From NCBI GenBank assembly GCA_028290245.1, contig JAQGKG010000363.1, forward strand, positions 1-13,054: DNA of 13,054 nt. The letters run 5' to 3'. Origin of the DNA: Devosia sp. Its GTDB lineage: Bacteria; Pseudomonadota; Alphaproteobacteria; Rhizobiales; Devosiaceae. A program made the translations under genes and the position numbers. The notes beneath the pieces were generated by a model. It made no database searches. It saw only the letters and a program-made list of their open reading frames with translations, and was not told the origin of the DNA. The stretch's first letter is position 1. Each line of letters begins with the position of its first letter. Of the stretch, positions 7,412-13,054 are shown piece after piece.

Positions 7412-9268
7412 TTATTGCGCCGCGTCTTCTTGTTGGTCGGCGTCGATGAAGCCGCCGGATTGGCGGTTCCATAGGCTGGCGTAGATGCCGCCGGTTTCAA
7501 GCAGTTGGGCGTGGGTACCCTGTTCGACGACGCGGCCTTTGTCGAGCACCACCAGCCGGTCCATCATGGCGATGGTGGAGAGACGGTGCGCAATGGCGAT
7601 CACGGTCTTGCCCTTCATCAATAGCTGAAGCTGGCCTTGAATGGCGGCTTCGACTTCGGAATCGAGAGCAGATGTGGCTTCGTCCAGCACCAGGATTGGC
7701 GCGTTCTTGAGCAGGACGCGGGCGATGGCGATACGCTGGCGCTGACCACCGGACAGCTTGACGCCGCGTTCGCCGACATGGGCGTCGAAGCCCTTGCGGC
7801 CCTGCAGGTCGCTGAGGCCCTGAATGAAATCGGTGGCTTCGGCGAGGTCTGCGGCCTCGCGCATCATGGCTTCGGTCGCGTCGGGGCGGCCGTAGATGAT
7901 GTTGTCGCGCACCGAGCGATGCAGCAGGGAGGTGTCCTGCGTCACGACGCCGATATTGGCGCGCAGGCTATCCTGGGTGACCTTGGCGATGTCGCGCCCA
8001 TCGATCAGGATATGACCATCGGCGCGGTCGTAGAAGCGCAGTAGCAGGTTGACCAGGGTGGACTTGCCAGCGCCGGAGCGACCGACGAGGCCAATTTTTT
8101 CACCGGGTTGGATATGCAGGTTGAGGTTGTCGATGACGCCTGAGGTCTTGCCATAGTGGAACGAGACGTTCTCGAACTTGATGTCGCCCTTGACCTCGCC
8201 GATCGGCTCGGCGCCCTTTGCATCGGAGACGACGCGAGAGACCGAGAGCGACGAAATACCGTCGCGGACCGTGCCGATATTTTCGAACAGCGAGGACATT
8301 TCCCACATCACCCACTGGCTCATGCCCTGAAAGCGCATAACGAGGCCGAGTGACACGGCAAGCGCGCCGGGGCTCATGATGCCCTGCATCCACAACCAGA
8401 TGCCGGTGCCGCCAACGGCAGCAAGCAGGAGCGAGTTCGACCACAGCACCAAGACGTTGAGCACCGTAAACAGGCGCATCTGGCGATAGGCGGTGTCGAG
8501 GAACTGGTCCATCGCCTCCTTGGCGTATTTCTCCTCGCGATTGGAGTGGCTGAACAGCTTCACCGTGGCAATGTTGGTGTAGCTGTCAACAATCCGCCCG
8601 GTCATCAGCGAGCGCGCGTCGGCCTGGGCTTGGGATATCTTGCCCATGCGCGGGATGAAATAGACCATCAGCGACACATAGGCGGCGAGCCAGACGAGGA
8701 ACGGAATGGCCAGGCGCCAGTCTGCTGCGGCGGCAAGAACTACGGCGCCGGTGAAGTAGACGACGACATAGACCAGCATGTCCAGCAGCTTCATCACCAC
8801 TTCGCGGACGGCCAGCGAGGTCTGCATCAGCTTGGCGCCGATGCGGCCGGCAAACTCGTCCTGGAAGTAGGTCATGGACTGGCGGATCAGATAGCGATGG
8901 CTCATCCACCGGATGCGCTGGGGGAAATTGCTCAGCAACGTCTGGTGCATGGTGAGGGTCGAGATCAGCGCAAAGAGAGGCAACACGAACACGATCATCC
9001 CGCCCATCAAGGCAAGCTTCCAGCCGTCGGTCTGGAGGAAGGTCTCGGGATTGGCACCGGCAAGCCAGTTCACCACATCGCCGATGAAGCCGAAGATGAC
9101 GATTTCGCCGACGGCAACGGCAGCAGCGGCAAAGGCCATCAGCGCCAACCACTTCTTGGCGCCGTGGCTGTAGTGCAGGCAAAAAGCCAGCAAGCCCTTG
9201 GGGGGCTCGACCGCATCGCCGGCAGGATAAGGATCGAGACGCCGTTCGAACCAACGCAGCATAATCAT
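7412..9268 (-). CDS. ABC exporter half-transporter, fused permease and ATPase (upstream copy)
   Basis: A 618-residue paralogue of the neighbouring exporter with the same plan. The membrane domain is about 28-330, with LMTGRIVDSYTNIATVKLFS at 221-240. The ATPase domain is complete: Walker A GRSGAGKST (396-404), Q444, LSGGQ (505-509), Walker B ILVLDE (525-530) and H561. Both copies keep the catalytic Glu and a consensus signature, so neither ATP site of a mixed dimer would be degenerate, unlike TM287/288-type heterodimers. The stretch from HVGERGVKLSGGQ to the end of Walker B and D-loop is almost identical in the two proteins. The start is uncertain by two codons. ATG 9268 overlaps the stop of a possible 46-codon frame (ATGA), while ATG 9262 has GGTGA at a better distance. 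The substrate is unknown. It is first, or second, gene of a leftward operon with 5350-7209. Confidence 0.93.
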   Translation of the reverse strand: MIMLRWFERRLDPYPAGDAVEPPKGLLAFCLHYSHGAKKWLALMAFAAAAVAVGEIVIFGFIGDVVNWLAGANPETFLQTDGWKLALMGGMIVFVLPLFALISTLTMHQTLLSNFPQRIRWMSHRYLIRQSMTYFQDEFAGRIGAKLMQTSLAVREVVMKLLDMLVYVVVYFTGAVVLAAAADWRLAIPFLVWLAAYVSLMVYFIPRMGKISQAQADARSLMTGRIVDSYTNIATVKLFSHSNREEKYAKEAMDQFLDTAYRQMRLFTVLNVLVLWSNSLLLAAVGGTGIWLWMQGIMSPGALAVSLGLVMRFQGMSQWVMWEMSSLFENIGTVRDGISSLSVSRVVSDAKGAEPIGEVKGDIKFENVSFHYGKTSGVIDNLNLHIQPGEKIGLVGRSGAGKSTLVNLLLRFYDRADGHILIDGRDIAKVTQDSLRANIGVVTQDTSLLHRSVRDNIIYGRPDATEAMMREAADLAEATDFIQGLSDLQGRKGFDAHVGERGVKLSGGQRQRIAIARVLLKNAPILVLDEATSALDSEVEAAIQGQLQLLMKGKTVIAIAHRLSTIAMMDRLVVLDKGRVVEQGTHAQLLETGGIYASLWNRQSGGFIDADQQEDAAQ

Positions 9269-9405
9269 TCACCGAGATTGAGCCGGCTCGCGTTACGGAC
9301 ATGTCGCTCAGCCGATCCTCCGAGGGGCAGAAGCGACTGGCCGGTGGTTGCGACCGGAATTTGTACAGCGCACTCGATGCGCCCGCAGTTGGCGCAGAGG
9401 AGCAC
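9265..9405 (-). CDS. Candidate 46-residue protein overlapping the ABC operon start
   Basis: A frame beginning at GTG 9405 ends with TGA at 9267-9265, overlapping the ATG of the ABC gene (9268) by the four bases ATGA, the classic coupled arrangement. GGAGGGGG (9421-9414) lies eight bases before the GTG. The predicted product starts VLLCANCGRIECAVQIPVAT and has three cysteines (CxxC then x4-C), hinting at metal or redox chemistry, followed by a polar tail. The frame is open upstream to a stop at 9477-9475, but no ATG is present, only GTG at 9423 or 9405. Third positions are moderately GC-rich, which neither proves nor excludes coding. I know no family it belongs to. It may equally be leader sequence. 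Confidence 0.33.
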   Translation of the reverse strand: MLLCANCGRIECAVQIPVATTGQSLLPLGGSAERHVRNASRLNLGE

Positions 9406-9555
9406 AAGATAAGCCCCCTCCACTATGCCGTCTGAATTGACGTAGAAGAGTAGACCAAAACGGGTACAGGTCCGTTAGGATACACGAAAGCGGCGAGTCT
9501 GCTGTTGCGGCCTTGCCACAGTGGATTTCAGACCGACGAATTGACGGATCAGTAC
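9269..9555. other. Divergent intergenic region, ABC operon / pepN
   Basis: This region separates the leftward ABC operon from rightward pepN and must hold both promoters. For pepN, TAGGAT (9476-9481) is a fair -10 box, but the best -35 (TAGACC, 9451-9456) sits at a long 19-base spacing. AACGG (9459-9463) and CCGTT (9472-9476) form a small inverted repeat overlapping it. One GANTC site (GAGTC) is at 9495-9499. On the minus strand I see no convincing promoter before the 46-codon frame. Confidence 0.3.
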
Positions 9556-12192
9556 ATGCGCACCGAAACCGAGCACACCATCTATCTCAAGGACTACACG
9601 CCGAGCCCCTATCGGATTGTTTCGGTCGATCTCGACTTCAGGATCTTGACTGAAAATACCCGCGTACGGGCACAGTTGACGGTGGAGCCGCGCGAAGACA
9701 CCGCGCCGGGCACGCCGCTGGTGCTGGATGGTGACGGGCTGGTGCTTGGCTCGATAGCGATCGACGGCGCGCCGCTAGTGCTGTCGGCCTATGTCGCCAA
9801 TGACGATGGACTGACGGTGTTCGAGCCGCCGCTGCGCCGGTTTGTGCTGGAGACTGAGGTTACGCTACAGCCCGAAACCAACACCAAGCTGATGGGGCTG
9901 TATCGCTCGAGCGGCACCTGGTGCACGCAATGCGAGCCCGAGGGCTTCCGCCGCATCACCTACTTCCTCGACCGGCCGGATAACCTCGCGGTATTCAAGG
10001 TGCGGATGACGGCGCCGCTGGCTGTAGCACCGGTGCTGCTGGCCAATGGCAATCTGGTCGACAAGGGCGATGCCGGCGACGGCATGCATTACGCGGTGTG
10101 GGAAGACCCCTTCCCCAAGCCGGCCTATCTGTTCGCGCTAGTCGCAGGCGACCTTGGCTCGATTAGCGACAGCTTTACCACCGGTTCGGGCCGCAAGGTC
10201 GAGCTGGGGATTTATTGCACGCATGGCAAGGAAGAGCAGTGCCTGTGGGCGATGGACAGCCTGAAGCGCTCGATGGCCTGGGACGAGCGCCGCTTCGGGC
10301 TCGAGTATGACCTCGATGTGTTCAACATCGTTGCCGTCAGCGATTTCAACTTCGGCGCGATGGAGAACAAGGGCCTCAATATCTTCAACGACAAGCTGGT
10401 GTTCGCCAAGCCGGACACTGCCACCGATGGCGATTATGACGGCATCGAGCGGGTCATTGCGCATGAGTATTTCCACAACTGGACGGGCAATCGGGTCACC
10501 TGCCGCGACTGGTTCCAGCTCTGTCTCAAGGAGGGGCTGACGGTCTATCGCGACCAGGAATTCACCTCGGACGAGCGCTCGCGGGCGGTGAAGCGGATCT
10601 CCGACGTGGCAACGCTGCGCCGGGCGCAGTTCCCCGAGGATGGAGGCCCGCTGGCGCATCCGCCGCGGCCAGACCAGTATCGCGAGATCAACAACTTCTA
10701 CACGACCACGGTCTACGAAAAGGGCGCCGAGATTGTCCGCATGCTGGCGACGCTGCTCGGCGAAGCCGGCTTCCGCAAAGGCATGGACCTGTATTTCGAG
10801 CGCCATGACGGTCAGGCCACGACAATCGAGGCGTTCCTCGCGGCGTTTGCCGATGCCAATGGCGCCGATCTCGACCAGTTCAAGACCTGGTACCTGCAGG
10901 CCGGCACGCCAAAGCTGACGGTCGATGAGCATTACGACGCGGCCCAGCAGACCTATAGGCTGAAGCTGAAGCAAGAGACCCAGCCAACGCCGGGTCAGCC
11001 GACCAAGCAGGCGCTGGTGCTGCCGATCAAGTTTGGCCTGCTCGGGCCCAATGGCAGCCCGATGGGCTGGAGCGGGGTCAGCGGCGCCGAGGTGCGCGAT
11101 GATTTGATCGTGCTGAATAGCGAGACGGCGGAAGTGACCTTTACCGGCATAGCCAACCGGCCGGTGGCGTCGCTGCTGCGCGGTTTCTCGGCGCCGGTGG
11201 TGCTGGAAAGCCAGTCGAGCCAGGAGGACCAGTTGTTCCTGGCGCGGCATGACAGTGACCCTTTCAACCGCTGGCAGGCGCTACAGGACGTCGGCATGGC
11301 GCTTGCCGTCGCGGCCGTAAGAGGCACGCCGTGGAGCGACGCATCGGTGACTGCGCTGAGCGAGGCCCTGGCCGAAACCCTCGGCAGCGAGACGTTGGAC
11401 GATGCATATAAGGCGCTGGCGTTGAACATTCCGGACGAGCAGTCGATCGGTCGCGAAATCGGCACCGATATCGACCCGGACAAGATTCACGACGTGCGCA
11501 ATGCGCTGCTGCACGCGGTGTTCGAGCCGTTGGCGATGCAGTTGCTGGCTACTTACAATGCGCTGGCCAGCACGGCGCCGTATGCACCCGATGCTGTTAG
11601 CACCGGGCGGCGCTCGCTGCGAAATCGCATGCTAGGGCTTTTGCTGGCTTCGGATGCTGTTGGGGCAGACATGCTGGCGGCGCAGCAATATGCCAATGCC
11701 GGCAACATGACCGACCGCATGGCGGCGCTGGCGAGCTCGGCCTATACCGGCACGCCGCAGGTTGCCAGCATGCTGGCCGACTTCCGCACGCGCTTCGGCG
11801 CCGATCCGCTGGTGCTCGACAAGTGGCTGGCGGTGACTGCTGCTGCGCCGCGCGACGGGGTAATCGAGGACATGAAGGCGATCCTCGCCGATCCGAGCTT
11901 CCCCAAGACCAATCCAAACCGGCTGCGCTCGCTGGTCGGGACGTTCGCAATGAGCAATCCGACGCAGTTCGCGCGGGCTGACGGCGCCGGCTTCCGTTTC
12001 GTCGCGGAGTTCGTGGCCGAGGTGGACAAGATCAACCCGCAGGTCGCCGCCCGCGTGCTGACCGGTTTCCGCATCTGGCCGATGCTGGACAGCACCCGCC
12101 GCGACGCAGCCAAGGCGGCGTTGACCGGCCTGCAGGCGACTGCATTGAGCCGCAATGTCGCCGACATCCTGACGCGGATGGTGGCTGGATAG
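9556..12192 (+). CDS. pepN: Aminopeptidase N, M1 family zinc metallopeptidase
   Basis: An 878-residue cytoplasmic aminopeptidase that removes N-terminal residues from peptides in the last steps of protein turnover. The N-terminal beta domain begins with YLKDYTPSPYRI (10-21), aligning with the start of PepN of Escherichia coli (about 870 residues). The catalytic domain has the GAMEN exopeptidase motif (267-271) and HEYFHNWTGN (303-312), with zinc ligands H303 and H307, general base E304 and the third ligand E326 in LKEGL, at the HExxH-x18-E spacing. Y387 in TTTVYEKG is the transition-state tyrosine. The C-terminal helical domain (ending ..NPQVAARVLTGF..) matches the PepN-type C-terminus. I chose ATG 9556; a TTG at 9505 would add 17 residues with no family counterpart. 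The ribosome binding site is weak (GGA about eight bases before). A strong hairpin follows the stop. All key residues are present. Confidence 0.96.
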   Translation: MRTETEHTIYLKDYTPSPYRIVSVDLDFRILTENTRVRAQLTVEPREDTAPGTPLVLDGDGLVLGSIAIDGAPLVLSAYVANDDGLTVFEPPLRRFVLETEVTLQPETNTKLMGLYRSSGTWCTQCEPEGFRRITYFLDRPDNLAVFKVRMTAPLAVAPVLLANGNLVDKGDAGDGMHYAVWEDPFPKPAYLFALVAGDLGSISDSFTTGSGRKVELGIYCTHGKEEQCLWAMDSLKRSMAWDERRFGLEYDLDVFNIVAVSDFNFGAMENKGLNIFNDKLVFAKPDTATDGDYDGIERVIAHEYFHNWTGNRVTCRDWFQLCLKEGLTVYRDQEFTSDERSRAVKRISDVATLRRAQFPEDGGPLAHPPRPDQYREINNFYTTTVYEKGAEIVRMLATLLGEAGFRKGMDLYFERHDGQATTIEAFLAAFADANGADLDQFKTWYLQAGTPKLTVDEHYDAAQQTYRLKLKQETQPTPGQPTKQALVLPIKFGLLGPNGSPMGWSGVSGAEVRDDLIVLNSETAEVTFTGIANRPVASLLRGFSAPVVLESQSSQEDQLFLARHDSDPFNRWQALQDVGMALAVAAVRGTPWSDASVTALSEALAETLGSETLDDAYKALALNIPDEQSIGREIGTDIDPDKIHDVRNALLHAVFEPLAMQLLATYNALASTAPYAPDAVSTGRRSLRNRMLGLLLASDAVGADMLAAQQYANAGNMTDRMAALASSAYTGTPQVASMLADFRTRFGADPLVLDKWLAVTAAAPRDGVIEDMKAILADPSFPKTNPNRLRSLVGTFAMSNPTQFARADGAGFRFVAEFVAEVDKINPQVAARVLTGFRIWPMLDSTRRDAAKAALTGLQATALSRNVADILTRMVAG

Positions 12193-12217
12193 CGCCACCC
12201 CAAAGCCTATGCAACCT

Positions 12218-12253
12218 CGCGCCGGCACTGGATATTTTGCCTTTGCCGGCGCG
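12218..12253 (+). terminator. Hairpin terminator after pepN
   Basis: CGCGCCGGCA (12218-12227) and TGCCGGCGCG (12244-12253) form a perfect 10-bp GC-rich stem with a 16-base loop. The stem begins 26 bases after the pepN stop and is followed by TTGCTGTTTCG, a broken T-run. It fits an intrinsic terminator, though the T-run is weak. Confidence 0.65.
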
Positions 12254-12272
12254 TTGCTGTTTCGAAACACCG

Positions 12273-12356
12273 CTGCCTGTGGAAGAATATTTCTTCCCGC
12301 CTAAGTGACTCTGCCGACTCGTGAATTTGGGCTGTACCGATTTTGCCCACAGGCAG
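12273..12356. repeat. Spaced inverted repeat flanking an AT-rich palindrome
   Basis: CTGCCTGTGG (12273-12282) and CCACAGGCAG (12347-12356) are perfect 10-bp complements 64 bases apart. Next to the left arm, overlapping it by two bases, is GGAAGAA-TAT-TTCTTCC (12281-12297), a 7-bp palindrome with a 3-base centre. This lies between the pepN terminator and the sensor gene. It could be a regulator site for the sensor, an RNA fold in its leader, or a worn repeat. No function can be assigned. Confidence 0.4.
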
Positions 12357-12385
12357 GGGGATGGACTTCAGAGTCCCCGTGATTC
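12307..12385. promoter_or_regulatory. Cluster of four GANTC (CcrM-type) sites upstream of the sensor gene
   Basis: GACTC 12307-12311, GACTC 12316-12320, GAGTC 12371-12375 and GATTC 12381-12385 lie within 79 bases; a fifth (GATTC 12482-12486) is just inside the gene. GANTC is the target of the alphaproteobacterial cell-cycle methylase CcrM, and sites are known to concentrate in regulated promoters. The sites are seen; methylation control is inferred. Confidence 0.45.
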
Positions 12386-12390
12386 ATTAT
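12362..12390 (+). promoter_or_regulatory. Weak candidate promoter of the sensor gene
   Basis: TGGACT (12362-12367), a 17-base spacer and CATTAT (12385-12390) match 4 of 6 bases in each box. Two GANTC sites fall within it. A direct repeat GGGCAAA (12398-12404 and 12410-12416, 12-base period) follows in the leader. Low certainty. Confidence 0.2.
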
Positions 12391-12444
12391 TTGTTAAGGG
12401 CAAAGCGACGGGCAAATCACACCCTCTACACATTGGAGACTTGC

Positions 12445-13054
12445 ATGAGGTCGGCGGAGACATCCGGCGCCAGCGTTACCGGATTCGGCGCTGGTCAGGT
12501 CAAGGCAGATAGGCATGCAAAGTCCAAGGGGCGGACCGCATCCCGCAACCCATATTTTCAGTTCAGCACCCCCCTCACCCATGCCGTAGCCCTGACGGCG
12601 GTGATCGCCGCAACCTTGTTCATCCTGCACGACGCCGTCCGAAGCTTTGAAGATGCAAAGCGCGAGCTGGCCATCATGGGCTCGACGCTGGTGAGGGACA
12701 TCGTGTCTTTGACCCCGGCCCAGGCCGATAGCGAGCTGGACGCAGCCAATCGCCGATTCATGTCGGTGGGTCGCGCCAGCCTTGTCGCCGCGGAGACCAT
12801 TCCCGCTGGCCCGATGCTGGCGGCGCTGTATATTCCGGCGCAACCGCATGGCGTGCTGGCGTTGCAAAGCCATCAGGGCAATGTTTGGAACGGCATTTTG
12901 CAACGTGGTGGCGTGGCCCTCGTACTGGCCGGCCTTGTGACGCTGCTGGCTGCCCGCAAGCGCCGCGACAACATGCCGGACTCGGCGGAGCGGCACAATT
13001 ACAGCACGCTAGCTGCGGCCATTCCGCTCGGCGTCGCCTGCTGGACGCGAACCG
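12445..13054 (+). CDS. Two-TM membrane sensor protein entering a PAS domain, C-terminus beyond the window
   Basis: From ATG 12445 the frame runs open for 203 codons to the window edge. GGAG six bases before the ATG supports the start. A basic, polar N-terminal tail (1-36) precedes a first hydrophobic helix (about 44-62, ending FILHDAV). A periplasmic loop of about 85 residues follows (66-152), then a second helix (155-170) closed by ARKRR (170-174), which places the rest in the cytoplasm. The last visible stretch, NYSTLAAAIPLGVACWTRT (about 185-203), looks like the opening of a PAS domain. This layout is typical of membrane sensor histidine kinases and also of some diguanylate cyclases; the output domain is not visible. 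Histidine kinase is my first guess. The upstream region holds several GANTC sites and inverted repeats, suggesting regulated expression. It follows pepN in the same direction but is separated by a terminator. Confidence 0.75.
   Translation, partial: MRSAETSGASVTGFGAGQVKADRHAKSKGRTASRNPYFQFSTPLTHAVALTAVIAATLFILHDAVRSFEDAKRELAIMGSTLVRDIVSLTPAQADSELDAANRRFMSVGRASLVAAETIPAGPMLAALYIPAQPHGVLALQSHQGNVWNGILQRGGVALVLAGLVTLLAARKRRDNMPDSAERHNYSTLAAAIPLGVACWTRT

Noticed and set aside
8586..9407. 273-codon minus-strand frame overlapping the upstream ABC gene start
   Set aside because: Different frame from both the exporter and the 46-codon candidate; within the exporter it is an Arg-rich shifted reading of a conserved gene.
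8546..9412. 288-codon plus-strand frame opposite the upstream ABC gene
   Set aside because: His/Gly/Asp-rich mirror translation of the exporter membrane domain; no motif.
9505..9555. Upstream TTG start for pepN adding 17 residues
   Set aside because: The added residues have no counterpart in PepN proteins and the start codon is poor; ATG 9556 fits the family N-terminus.
10138..11250. 370-codon open frame on the minus strand inside pepN
   Set aside because: Antisense to conserved pepN including its HExxH region; low-complexity Arg/Ala/Leu/Gln composition and no recognisable domain.

Overview
The window looks like a piece of an alphaproteobacterial chromosome, most likely Hyphomicrobiales. 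A Devosia-like organism is my best guess, but it rests on gene style only: high GC, a Rhizobiales-type tandem ABC exporter pair, REP-like CCTCCCC palindromes and GANTC sites near promoters. I see no rRNA, tRNA, CRISPR array, phage gene or transposase. Most of it is ordinary chromosomal content; the less expected material lies in the intergenic regions and in two short reading frames next to the ABC genes.

Layout, left to right. (1) 1-329, minus: the start of a DMT/EamA-type transporter that runs off the left edge. (2) 330-580: a gene-free spacer with a G-tract cluster and a nested, REPIN-like inverted repeat. (3) 581-3100, minus: a complete GH2 beta-mannosidase. It has a good promoter and a perfect LacI-family-type operator placed at the predicted transcription start. 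(4) 3354-5330, plus: a membrane-anchored GGDEF-EAL protein whose GGDEF motif is degenerate and whose EAL residues are intact, so it probably degrades c-di-GMP. (5) 5350-9405, minus: two paralogous ABC half-exporters. A 31-codon frame with a strong ribosome binding site lies between them. A possible 46-codon frame overlaps the start of the upstream exporter by ATGA. (6) 9556-12192, plus: aminopeptidase N (pepN), followed by a strong hairpin terminator. (7) 12445 to the right edge, plus: the N-terminal part of a two-TM membrane sensor that seems to enter a PAS domain. Its upstream region holds four GANTC sites in 79 bp and two inverted repeats.

How the genes fit together. The mannosidase and the GGDEF-EAL gene are divergent from a shared 253-bp region and need not be functionally linked. 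The mannosidase is cytoplasmic (no signal peptide), so it would act on imported mannosides; its operator suggests substrate-responsive repression by a regulator outside the window. The two ABC genes almost certainly form one transcription unit and plausibly one heterodimeric exporter, substrate unknown. pepN is a housekeeping peptidase. No clear new defence or biosynthetic system is present. The best leads are the two small frames of the ABC operon, the GANTC-rich sensor promoter and the REPIN-like element.
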